Source: an uncultured Lachnospiraceae bacterium
Lineage (GTDB): Bacteria > Bacillota > Clostridia > Lachnospirales > Lachnospiraceae
Length of the DNA stretch: 64,000 nt
Direction of reading: 5' to 3'
Assembly (NCBI GenBank): GCA_910583615.1
Contig: CAJTXP010000013.1
Coordinates: 1-64,000, forward strand
The notes under the pieces are model-generated. The model was not told the DNA's origin and made no database searches. It saw nothing but the letters and a program-made list of their open reading frames with translations. A program made the position numbers and the translations under genes. Below, piece by piece: positions 23,923 to 31,395 of the stretch (positions within the stretch are counted from its first letter, which is position 1; every line of letters starts with the position of its first letter).

Positions 23923-24726
23923 TTATTTTCGGGGGCCGAAGATGCCGTCCCGGTAGGCGGCTATGTATTCCATACAATAGTCGTCCTGGCCCAGCAGCGC
24001 CTCTGTTGCATAGATCACTCCCATCATGTCCCGGTTGGTGGGGTCCAGGATCGCACTGTCCAGCCCGGCGTTCATGGCCAGGACTGTGAAGCCCAGATTG
24101 ATCATCTTCCGGACCGGAAGATTGAATGAGATGTTGCTGACGGCGGCGGTAATATGGATGTCCGGGCATCGTTTCCGGATGGTCCGGATCACTTCCGTGT
24201 TCATGGCGATTCCGTCCTCGGAGGTACAGAGCATCTCCACAAGCGGATCGATATGAAGCCTTCGGACGTCGATCCGGTATTCCCCGGCTTTTTTCAGGAT
24301 ATGGTCGAATACCTTCAGACGGTCCGCCGCGGTCCGGGGAATGCCGGAATCATCCGACAGAAGACAGATGACTTCCCAACTGGTATCTGCGATGGCAGGA
24401 AAGATTTTGTCGATCTTATCCCCTTCTCCGGAGACGGAGTTGATCAGTCCAGGACGTTTGCAGCAAGGAAAAGTCTGCAGCAGAACGTCGGCGCTGGGGC
24501 TGTCCAGAGAGATCGGAAGCTTTGTGGCTTCCTGAATACAGCCGATCATCCATTTCAGCGTGTCGTGTTCCTCGGCTTCCGGAACGGATGCGCAGCAGTC
24601 GATGAAGGTAGCTCCTGCCTTTGCCTGTGCGATTGCCCGGTTTCGGATAAAGTCAGCATTCTGCGCGGCAATGGCTTCTGCGACGGATGGAATGGAGCCG
24701 TTTATTTTTTCTCCGATTATGATCAT
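23923..24726 (-). CDS. Pterin-type methyltransferase (MtgA/MtvA/AcsE-like, MT II)
   Basis: A dihydropteroate-synthase-like TIM barrel of 267 residues expected to move a methyl group between the corrinoid protein and tetrahydrofolate. The N-terminus MIIIGEKINGSIPSV is characteristic of methyl-THF:corrinoid methyltransferases. FIDCCAS, PISLDSPSADVL and INSVSGEGDK fit the pterin-binding barrel. It probably passes the methyl group removed from the substrate to THF for the Wood-Ljungdahl or C1 pathway. It lies 140 bp upstream of the corrinoid gene. Confidence 0.88.
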   Translation of the reverse strand: MIIIGEKINGSIPSVAEAIAAQNADFIRNRAIAQAKAGATFIDCCASVPEAEEHDTLKWMIGCIQEATKLPISLDSPSADVLLQTFPCCKRPGLINSVSGEGDKIDKIFPAIADTSWEVICLLSDDSGIPRTAADRLKVFDHILKKAGEYRIDVRRLHIDPLVEMLCTSEDGIAMNTEVIRTIRKRCPDIHITAAVSNISFNLPVRKMINLGFTVLAMNAGLDSAILDPTNRDMMGVIYATEALLGQDDYCMEYIAAYRDGIFGPRK

Positions 24727-24740
24727 GATGACAGACTCCT

Positions 24741-25823
24741 TTATTCTGCGCCCATGGCTTTTTTTACGGTGTCATACAGTCCTTCGCTCCAGCCGAATTC
24801 CTCTTCCATATGGTAGATCCTGGAGGAGGCCTCTTTTAACTCTGTCAAAAGCGCTTCGGAAGGTTCCGTGACCGTTACGCCTTCCTCTATCATCATCTGC
24901 AGATAATCGGCCTCGGATGCCTGCTGAAGTTCATTGTTGTAAAGTCCGGCTTCCGATCCGGTTTCCTCAAGCAGTGCCTGCTGTTCCGGAGTAAGGCTGT
25001 TGAAAAAGTCGGCGCTGCACACCCATGTGGTAAAATTCAGCACATGTCCGTCCAGCAGCAGATATTTTGCAACCTCCTGCAGTTTTCTTCCATATAAGGT
25101 GGCCAGAGGATTCTCTGCTCCGTCTATCGTGCCGGTCTGCAGAGACTGATAGACTTCGCCCAGGTCCATGCCTACGGAGGTGGCTCCCAGATTGTCAAAG
25201 CTTAAGGACTGGATCCGGTTGTTGGGTACGCGGATCTTCAGGCCCTTCAGATCTGCCAGAGACTCGACTTTTTTCGTTGTCAGGGTATGCCTTGCGCCAT
25301 AGATCCAGTTAGAGGAGATAAGTTTCAGGCCCTTTTCCTCCAGAAGCCGGCACTGCTCCTGATACCAGTCGCTTTCAATCAGCGTCCAGCACTGTTCCCA
25401 GTCGTCGAACAGGTAAGGCGCATAGGTGATGCTGAAATCCGGTACGCCGTAGTCCGCATAAAAGGAACCGTCGCATAAAGTGCAAACCGGTTCTCCCAGA
25501 AGCATGGAGTCGATCAGTTCATTTTTGGATCCAAGCTGGCTGTCCGGATAGAGTTCGATGCGGATGCTGCCGTCTCCTCTTTCATCTACAAGTTCCTGCC
25601 ACCGTTCCAGCGCCTGCCCTACCGGTTCCGTGATGGAATTCTCAAATCCGATCTGCAGGACGACGGCATCCGGATTTGCAGAGGGCGTTTCTGTACCGGT
25701 TTCCTCTGTACTGTTCTGTTCCGCATCCGGTGAGGGAGCCGCAGGAGCGGAAGATCTGCCGCAGCCTGTCATGAGAATGGCTGTTGCTGTCAGTGTCCAT
25801 GCGGTGATTGCCTTTGCTTTCAT
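24741..25823 (-). CDS. TRAP transporter solute-binding lipoprotein (DctP family), orphan copy
   Basis: A 360-residue extracytoplasmic binding protein with a lipoprotein signal (lipobox LMTGCG, Cys21). It has the DctP fold, with LYPDSQLGSKNELIDSM and LKGLKIRVPNNRIQS containing the conserved carboxylate-binding Arg. No permease genes are beside it. It aligns over its whole length with the binding protein at 32558, sharing long identical stretches (ENPLATLYGRKLQEVAKYLL against ENPLATLYGRKLHEVAKNLI). It may therefore use the same DctQ/DctM pair with a different ligand. The ATG at 25823 follows AAAGGAG. Confidence 0.93.
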   Translation of the reverse strand: MKAKAITAWTLTATAILMTGCGRSSAPAAPSPDAEQNSTEETGTETPSANPDAVVLQIGFENSITEPVGQALERWQELVDERGDGSIRIELYPDSQLGSKNELIDSMLLGEPVCTLCDGSFYADYGVPDFSITYAPYLFDDWEQCWTLIESDWYQEQCRLLEEKGLKLISSNWIYGARHTLTTKKVESLADLKGLKIRVPNNRIQSLSFDNLGATSVGMDLGEVYQSLQTGTIDGAENPLATLYGRKLQEVAKYLLLDGHVLNFTTWVCSADFFNSLTPEQQALLEETGSEAGLYNNELQQASEADYLQMMIEEGVTVTEPSEALLTELKEASSRIYHMEEEFGWSEGLYDTVKKAMGAE

Positions 25824-25934
25824 AATTTGTTTCTCCTTTCTGCATACGTGGCGGTTCTGGCCGCCGTCTGTGTCCTGCACGGTCGTCTTTGCTGTATGCG
25901 GGACGGTGCAGGTACGTGTCTTACAGGGATATTT

Positions 25935-27194
25935 TTATCGATAATCCTTCAATACGTTAAAGATACGGGTTACATTGTCCTCTGCATAATTGCTCTGCAG
26001 ATTATGGACAACAGAACAGACGAATCCGCCGTCTTTTCTCAGAATATCGATATTCTGCCGCAGCTGCCGCTCCACATCGTCCGGAGTGCCGGAGGCCATG
26101 GTGGTCTGTCCGTCTACTGCGCCGCCCCAGAAGGTCAGCTTTTCGCCGTATCTGTCCTTCAGCGCCTGAGGGTCCATATGGTCTGCAGAGATCTGAATGG
26201 GGTTTAAGCAGTCCAGGCCGCTTTCGATAAGGTCGTCCATAATGTTGACCAGACAGCCGCAGCTGTGAAAGACGGTCTTCCATGAAGTGTGTTCATGTAC
26301 CCAGCCGTTGACTCTGGAATAAAATGGAACATACAGTTCCCGAAACATGTTTTTCGACATGATCTCGCTGTGCTGTGCGCCAAAATCAGTGCCGCTTAAG
26401 AAAACGGCCTGGGCTTTGGCTCCGACGGCCTGAGAAAGCAGTTCAAGATTGCGGATACACAGGTCTGCCCATGCGCCGAAGATCTCTTCAATGTATTCCG
26501 GATTCAGGCTGTGAGCCACCAGAAATTCGCTGAAATCCCGGATGCCCGGCGTACGCTTTACATATCCGCCGCTGATCATGGAGGTGGCGCCGAAATTGGC
26601 ATATTCCGCATTCAGTACGATTCCGCAGCCGCTGTTGTTATAATAGTGGTCTGCCTGCCTGCGGTAGAAATCCAGCGTTGCATCATCAATCGTCATGACC
26701 TCAAGCTGCTCTCTGTAATCTTCCAGTCCGTTCAGATCATCTTCATCAAAATCCTCCTGTCTTGTGATATAGTCGAAATAATGTCCGCCGTCCAGAGGGA
26801 GGCATCCGCTGGGGGCGGCGTCCGGATCTCCCTGAGGATGCATATAAAGCTTACGGCTGGATTCGGTAATGCAGCAGTTTCTGCCGATCAGTCCGGGAGT
26901 GCCGTCGGGCAGCGTCCATGGTTTCCATTCGTCGTTGCGGTAACCGAAAACCGTCATATCACTCCAGATTCCCAGTACGTCGATGCCGAACATCTCCGCA
27001 TCCTTTTCGTCCACCAGCCCAAGCATCTGAAACGTGTCATATACTTTGACGGGTTCGTCCCGGCCATAGAGTTTTCTTAAACGGTACAGCAAAGATGCGC
27101 TGATGCCTGTGGCTTTTGTTGCCCCAAGATCAAAGGCAATTCTGCCGCAGTCTCTGTGAGCCAGGGTTTCTGTTAACTTTTCCCTTCCTGTCAT
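25935..27194 (-). CDS. UroD/MtaA-family methyltransferase (candidate demethylating MT I)
   Basis: A 419-residue protein of the uroporphyrinogen-decarboxylase superfamily, but with the zinc-thiolate pattern of corrinoid methyltransferases: FHSCGCL at about residue 310 and DCLNPIQ about 18 residues later. True UroD lacks that His-Cys set. In a cluster with a corrinoid protein and an MT II it is expected to take a methyl group from an O-methylated substrate. Start at 27194 (AAAGGAGG five bases ahead). It is the first gene of the operon, under a promoter at 27262 and a TGTTGTATACAACA operator. Confidence 0.85.
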   Translation of the reverse strand: MTGREKLTETLAHRDCGRIAFDLGATKATGISASLLYRLRKLYGRDEPVKVYDTFQMLGLVDEKDAEMFGIDVLGIWSDMTVFGYRNDEWKPWTLPDGTPGLIGRNCCITESSRKLYMHPQGDPDAAPSGCLPLDGGHYFDYITRQEDFDEDDLNGLEDYREQLEVMTIDDATLDFYRRQADHYYNNSGCGIVLNAEYANFGATSMISGGYVKRTPGIRDFSEFLVAHSLNPEYIEEIFGAWADLCIRNLELLSQAVGAKAQAVFLSGTDFGAQHSEIMSKNMFRELYVPFYSRVNGWVHEHTSWKTVFHSCGCLVNIMDDLIESGLDCLNPIQISADHMDPQALKDRYGEKLTFWGGAVDGQTTMASGTPDDVERQLRQNIDILRKDGGFVCSVVHNLQSNYAEDNVTRIFNVLKDYR

Positions 27195-27229
27195 GATGAC
27201 CTCCTTTAGAAATACATGGGAATATACAA

Positions 27230-27243
27230 TGTTGTATACAACA
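27230..27243 (-). promoter_or_regulatory. GntR-type operator of the demethylase operon
   Basis: TGTTGTATACAACA is a perfect 14-bp palindrome that contains the GntR/FadR-like half-site pattern GT-N-AC. It lies just downstream of the operon promoter. Related TGTATACA sites occur at 27507, 31342 and 57833. Confidence 0.6.
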
Positions 27244-27261
27244 AAATGATTTATGATATAC

Positions 27262-27289
27262 ATTATATCCATGAGGAGGAAAAAGTCAA
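27262..27289 (-). promoter_or_regulatory. Promoter of the demethylase/TRAP operon
   Basis: On the minus strand TTGACT (27289-27284), a 16-bp spacer and a perfect TATAAT (27267-27262), about 70 bp before the UroD-family start. Confidence 0.65.
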
Positions 27290-27506
27290 TTGAAAAAACG
27301 AGAAGAAATAAAATATTGTAAGTAATATACATTTTCGAGTATGATTTTTTGGTGAATATAGACAATGGGAAGAGGAAAAGAAATGTGGAAAAAGAAAAAG
27401 AAGAGGTGTAATGTATATAATATATGAAAAGGAATTATAAGGATATATACGGATACAGGATGAAAAACAGGACAGGAGAATGGAAAAAACAGGAAAAAAG
27501 AAAAAT

Positions 27507-27571
27507 TTGTATACATGATAAGGGAGACAGGGGATCTGATTTTTGACTTGCAGAATGGGATATGATATATT
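27507..27571 (+). promoter_or_regulatory. Promoter and operator of the GntR pair
   Basis: TTGACT (27543-27548), a 17-bp spacer and TATATT (27566-27571) give a start near 27578. TTGTATACAT (27507-27516) lies 26 bp upstream of the -35. Because transcription starts after 27562, the GntR start at 27610 is supported. The rest of 27290-27500 is A-rich and shows no gene. Confidence 0.55.
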
Positions 27572-27609
27572 TAACAGTATCAGAATGTATTGGGAAAACG
27601 GGAGATGTT

Positions 27610-28260
27610 ATGGAAGGAAGTTTGAAAAATCAGGCATATTATGAGATCCGGCAGAGGATTCTGACCTGTGAATACGCGCCGGGGGCGATTCTGAATGAAG
27701 CTTTTCTCTGCGAGGAGCTTTCCTTCAGCCGGACGCCTGTTCGGGATGCGCTCAGCCGTCTGGAGCATGAACATCTGCTGAGGATTGTATCCAAAAAGGG
27801 CATCGTCATTGAAAATATTACACTGTCGGACATCGGTAATTATTTCGAAGTGCTGCTGCGCCTGGTACAGACAGCGGTACAGGACAGCGGAAAGAATGTG
27901 AACTCCCAGGACCTGCTTATCTTCCGGCAGTATTTTTCTGATATGACTCATCTGGATGATCCATATAAATTCTGCAGTATCCTTTCATCGGTTTTTACGG
28001 TCTTTATGGAAGAGACGGGAAATCCGTATTATGTGCAGATGCATGAGCAGACGGAATATCTGGAACAGAGACTTTTGAATCTGCTGGATCTGTCTTCCGG
28101 AGCGCTGGCCGGATTCCCGGCCCGGTGCATTGACCTGATGGATGCATGCCTGGCAGGAGATTACGGGAAAGCATCCGTGCAGGCAAAGGAGATCATAAGG
28201 ATGTATCAGGACGTTCTTACAGTGTCCTTCCTGAAATGGGAAAGGGAGGAAAGATCATGA
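27610..28260 (+). CDS. GntR-family regulator, FadR/FCD type, copy 1
   Basis: A 216-residue regulator with an N-terminal winged helix (AYYEIRQRILTCEYAPGAIL, then LSFSRTPVRDALSRLE and the wing IVSKKGIVIENI) and a helical FCD ligand domain. In this copy the FCD metal-binding residues look degenerate (no clear D-x3-H...H...H set). The start at 27610 lies downstream of the mapped promoter-like elements and has a GGGAG site. Its stop overlaps the start of copy 2 (ATGA). Confidence 0.88.
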   Translation: MEGSLKNQAYYEIRQRILTCEYAPGAILNEAFLCEELSFSRTPVRDALSRLEHEHLLRIVSKKGIVIENITLSDIGNYFEVLLRLVQTAVQDSGKNVNSQDLLIFRQYFSDMTHLDDPYKFCSILSSVFTVFMEETGNPYYVQMHEQTEYLEQRLLNLLDLSSGALAGFPARCIDLMDACLAGDYGKASVQAKEIIRMYQDVLTVSFLKWEREERS

Positions 28261-28895
28261 CAGAAAAACCGCTGAAATATCAGGCGTATGCCATAATCCG
28301 GCAGAAAATCATCAACTGCGAATATGCACCGGGGGCTTTTATTACGGAAAACCTGCTTCAGGAGACGGTTCCCGGCAGCAGGACTCCGGTGCGCGACGCC
28401 ATCGGGAGGCTGGAACAGGAGAATCTGGTCACGATCTACCCCAAAAAAGGGATTCTGGTAGCCCCGGTGCTGCCGAAGGATATCTCCAGCCTGTTCCAGC
28501 TTCGTATGATGTGGGAGCCCTATGCGGTACAGAAATACGGGAATATGCTCTCCTGTGATTTTTACATGTCCTTTTATGATTATTTTTTTCAGGAATCCCT
28601 GTGGGATAACAGCAGACATTATCAAAAAGACGACGAATTCCATACGGCATTCATCGAGGCGACAAACAACCCCTATATCATCCGGATCTATGAACAGATT
28701 CACGTTCATCTTCACAGGTCCAGGATCTGGGTGGGGAATACCGATGCGGTCCGTCTGGCGGCTTCTCAGAAGGAACATCAGCAGATTCTTATGGCATGCA
28801 TCAAGAAAGACTGGGACCAGGCGGCAGAGAAGATGCAGGAACATCTGGCGAGCGCCCGCATGTCGACGCTCACGGAGCTGGCCATGAAGATGTAA
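28257..28895 (+). CDS. GntR-family regulator, FadR/FCD type, copy 2
   Basis: A 212-residue paralog of copy 1, translationally coupled through an ATGA overlap and with a GGGAGG site inside the end of copy 1. Winged helix: AYAIIRQKIINCEYAPGAFI, GSRTPVRDAIGRLEQE, IYPKKGILVAPV. The FCD domain retains KDDEFHTAFIEATNN and a later QKEHQQILMACIKKD, the usual D-x3-H and H positions that bind a metal-coordinated acid. It is likely to sense a sugar acid or intermediate of the neighbouring pathways. Confidence 0.88.
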   Translation: MTEKPLKYQAYAIIRQKIINCEYAPGAFITENLLQETVPGSRTPVRDAIGRLEQENLVTIYPKKGILVAPVLPKDISSLFQLRMMWEPYAVQKYGNMLSCDFYMSFYDYFFQESLWDNSRHYQKDDEFHTAFIEATNNPYIIRIYEQIHVHLHRSRIWVGNTDAVRLAASQKEHQQILMACIKKDWDQAAEKMQEHLASARMSTLTELAMKM

Positions 28896-28899
28896 CCGG

Positions 28900-29580
28900 T
28901 CAGAAATTTCCTTCGTTTTCCACGATCATCTGGAAAGTCGAGATACGGGAGGCTTCCAGATGCCGTGTCATCGCTTCTGCGGCGCCTTTCCAGTCCTGAC
29001 TGCGGCAGGCGTTTATGATGGCCATATGTTCGGTGAATGTATCGGAAAGCCGGTTGGCCACCAGATTGCCCGACATGGTTCGAAGCCGCTGGTTCATATT
29101 GTTGATGTTCTGATAAGTATCCAGCAGATACTGATTCTGCATGGAGCTCATGATAAAACCGTGAAACTGGTCGTCCAGATCGTAGAAAGAATCATAGGGA
29201 ACTTTTGTATAATCAGACATGACCTGAGAGAAATAGGCCAGCTGGTCCGGAGCCAGTCTGTTTCCGTAGCGCTGCAGGGCATAGGGCTCCAGCAGCATCC
29301 GCACTTCAAAGATGCGGTTGATGTCGCTGATTCGAAGTTCCGATACGATGATTCCTTTTTTGGGCAGAATATTCAGGAGGCCCTCCTGCTCCAGGCGGCT
29401 CACGGCGTCGCGGACCGGCGTGCGGCTGATGCCGTCCATGGCCTCGCAGAGCTGCTGCTCATTCAGGTGAAGTCCCGGCGCATACTCACAGTTCAGAATC
29501 TTTTTCTTGATAAAATCATACGCATACTGCTTTAAAGGTTTGTTCTTATTCATTTCTCCCATGTACCCCATATCCGTCAT
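28900..29580 (-). CDS. GntR-family regulator, FadR/FCD type, copy 3
   Basis: Third FCD-type GntR protein in a row (about 226 residues), convergent with copy 2 and only 4 bp from it. Winged helix: YAYDFIKKKILNCEYAPGLH, GISRTPVRDAVSRLEQE, ILPKKGIIVSEL. FCD: YDLDDQFHGFIMSSMQN and FTEHMAIINACRSQDW retain putative metal-binding Asp and His residues. The start is uncertain: ATG codons at 29580, 29571, 29562 and 29553 are in frame and none has a well-placed ribosome site. Confidence 0.85.
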   Translation of the reverse strand: MTDMGYMGEMNKNKPLKQYAYDFIKKKILNCEYAPGLHLNEQQLCEAMDGISRTPVRDAVSRLEQEGLLNILPKKGIIVSELRISDINRIFEVRMLLEPYALQRYGNRLAPDQLAYFSQVMSDYTKVPYDSFYDLDDQFHGFIMSSMQNQYLLDTYQNINNMNQRLRTMSGNLVANRLSDTFTEHMAIINACRSQDWKGAAEAMTRHLEASRISTFQMIVENEGNF

Positions 29581-29726
29581 TTTTTATAATCAGTGTATTT
29601 TATTCTAACATCTGGGAATCACTTGCGCAAGTGCGGTCTGGAGAGAATGCAGCCTTGATTTTTCAGACGATTCTGCATTATACTGTTACCAGATTATAAA
29701 TCCGGACAGAAAGGCAGGGCGGCGGT

Positions 29727-30179
29727 ATGCTGAACATATGGTATTATGGCGGAACAGAATATATGAACGATGCCCCTTCTTATTTCGACAATGTATATGA
29801 GGACGAGTGGCTTGAGGATGAATTCGTCAAGGAGATGATTCTGGATGTGGACCGGTCTGCTGTTGCCAGTCCGCATGTGATTGAGAGTCCTGTTATGGGG
29901 GCAATCACACCAAAAGAATTATCCGGCGGCGTTAAAGTTCTGATCCTGATGCTGAAGGATGATTCCTTTATCTATAATCTGTCCAACTGTGGGAATAACT
30001 GCGCAAAATGGGTGCTGAGGATTGCAGAGAAAAAGGAACTGACCGTATATCTGCAGCACATCATCCGCTTTGAAGGAGAATTTGCGATTCGAATCATGAA
30101 TACGGGGAAGATCGTCCACAATCCGACCGAATATGTGGACGGGCTTCTGGAGGCGGAGGCAATGCAGGATGAAAGGTAG
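29727..30179 (+). CDS. DUF4869-type protein
   Basis: A soluble acidic protein of 150 residues (MLNIWYYGGTEYMNDAPSYFDNV...) resembling DUF4869 proteins, which open with MLNI-YYG and contain a GVKVLILM-type strand (here GGVKVLILMLKDD) and a CGNNCAKWVLRIAE segment. Its function is unknown. It overlaps the following ATPase-like gene by 11 bp, so the two are made together and probably work together. A promoter was not pinned down in the 146-bp gap after the divergent GntR gene. Confidence 0.7.
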   Translation: MLNIWYYGGTEYMNDAPSYFDNVYEDEWLEDEFVKEMILDVDRSAVASPHVIESPVMGAITPKELSGGVKVLILMLKDDSFIYNLSNCGNNCAKWVLRIAEKKELTVYLQHIIRFEGEFAIRIMNTGKIVHNPTEYVDGLLEAEAMQDER

Positions 30180-31152
30180 TTATCATTTTCGGGTAAAAAG
30201 CAGAAAGATACTGTTTGATTTTACGATAAGAAGAAATATTACCATACTGAAAGGTGACAGTGCAACAGGGAAAACGACCCTTCTTCATATGATGTACGAG
30301 TATTTGAGGGTTGGAAAGGAGTCTGGTTATTCTGTGCTGGCACAGACGGATTATTATGTCTATCTGCGGAAAGAAGTGGGACGCAGTTGGCAGGACGTAT
30401 TGTATCCTCTGACAGATACGGTTATTTTTATTGAAGAAAATAACAATTTTATTTTTTCGCAGGAATTTGCCGAATTTGTAAAAAACTCCGGAAATTATTT
30501 TGTTCTGGTGAATCGTTCACCGCTTAAGATGCTGCCCTACAGCATACATGAAATCTATGAAATTACAACAGACAAAAAGCGTGGAGATGTCAGGGAGTCC
30601 TATCACCAGTTCAGAGAACTGTACAGTAATTATCCAATTGCGGAGAATAACCGGATGGATCTTATAGTGACAGAAGACAGTCAGGCAGGGCATCAGTTTT
30701 ATTCGAAAGCTTTTTCAGGTCATATGATAATGGGCGCCGGTGGGAACAGCAGGGTGCTGGATAAGCTTCAGGAGACAGAGATAAAAGACACACTTGTTAT
30801 TGTTGACGGCGCTGCATTTGGCGCGATGATTGAGGACTGTCTGGAATTCTGTTCCACGAGAAGTGAACGGCGGATCACGGTCTGGATGCCGGAGTCTTTT
30901 GAGTATCTGATTCTGAGGTCCGGAGTTGTTTCATCCGGAGAGCTGGAAGAAATCCTGGCTTCTGTGCCGGATTATGTGGAGGCGAAAGAACATGAAAGCT
31001 GGGAACAATATTTTACACAGTTATTGATCCGGCTGACAAAAGATAAAGCATATAGATATTCAAAGGGAAATCTGCATGAATATTATATGCAGGACAGGAA
31101 TATACAGAAAATGCTGGAAATATTTCCGGAAGAGATAAAAAAACATTTTTAG
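30169..31152 (+). CDS. P-loop ATPase-like partner of the DUF4869 protein
   Basis: A 327-residue protein whose N-terminal region carries a Walker A motif, LKGDSATGKTTLLHMM, at about residues 28-43, and a hydrophobic beta strand ending in acidic residues (DTVIFIEENNN) that could be Walker B. The rest is unrecognised, with a second possible nucleotide-type strand (KDTLVIVDGAAFGAMIEDCL). No membrane segments. It overlaps the DUF4869 gene by 11 bp and ends at a strong terminator, so the pair is an isolated two-gene operon. Confidence 0.75.
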   Translation: MKGSYHFRVKSRKILFDFTIRRNITILKGDSATGKTTLLHMMYEYLRVGKESGYSVLAQTDYYVYLRKEVGRSWQDVLYPLTDTVIFIEENNNFIFSQEFAEFVKNSGNYFVLVNRSPLKMLPYSIHEIYEITTDKKRGDVRESYHQFRELYSNYPIAENNRMDLIVTEDSQAGHQFYSKAFSGHMIMGAGGNSRVLDKLQETEIKDTLVIVDGAAFGAMIEDCLEFCSTRSERRITVWMPESFEYLILRSGVVSSGELEEILASVPDYVEAKEHESWEQYFTQLLIRLTKDKAYRYSKGNLHEYYMQDRNIQKMLEIFPEEIKKHF

Positions 31153-31154
31153 AG

Positions 31155-31208
31155 AAAAGGGGCTGCTGAAAACACAGACAGGAGGGTTTTCAGCAGTCCC
31201 TTTTCTTT
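31155..31208 (+). terminator. Strong intrinsic terminator after the DUF4869/ATPase pair
   Basis: AAAAGGGGCTGCTGAAAAC (31155-31173) pairs with GTTTTCAGCAGTCCCTTTT (31186-31204) with one mismatch, followed by CTTT. Confidence 0.8.
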
Positions 31209-31302
31209 AAAAGTGTTTGGAACTGTGTGAGACGTATTGCACAAAAACAGATACATAAAATTGTTGAAAATGACAAATTTAATAAACACTGTTGAAAAGT
31301 GA

Positions 31303-31330
31303 TTGACAAAGTGCATAGTTATGATTTAAT
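31303..31330 (+). promoter_or_regulatory. Promoter of the TRAP/uxa operon
   Basis: A perfect TTGACA (31303-31308), a 16-bp spacer and TTTAAT (31325-31330) lie 66 bp before the dehydrogenase start. The GntR-like site begins 11 bp after the -10. Confidence 0.55.
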
Positions 31331-31341
31331 ATCAACTCAAG

Positions 31342-31351
31342 ATGTATACAA
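31342..31351 (+). promoter_or_regulatory. GntR-type operator of the TRAP/uxa operon
   Basis: ATGTATACAA shares the TGTATACA core with the perfect site at 27230. Its position at about +5 to +15 suits repression. Confidence 0.45.
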
Positions 31352-31395
31352 CGATATATCCAACAATGAATACATAACAAAAAAGGAGGATAAGA

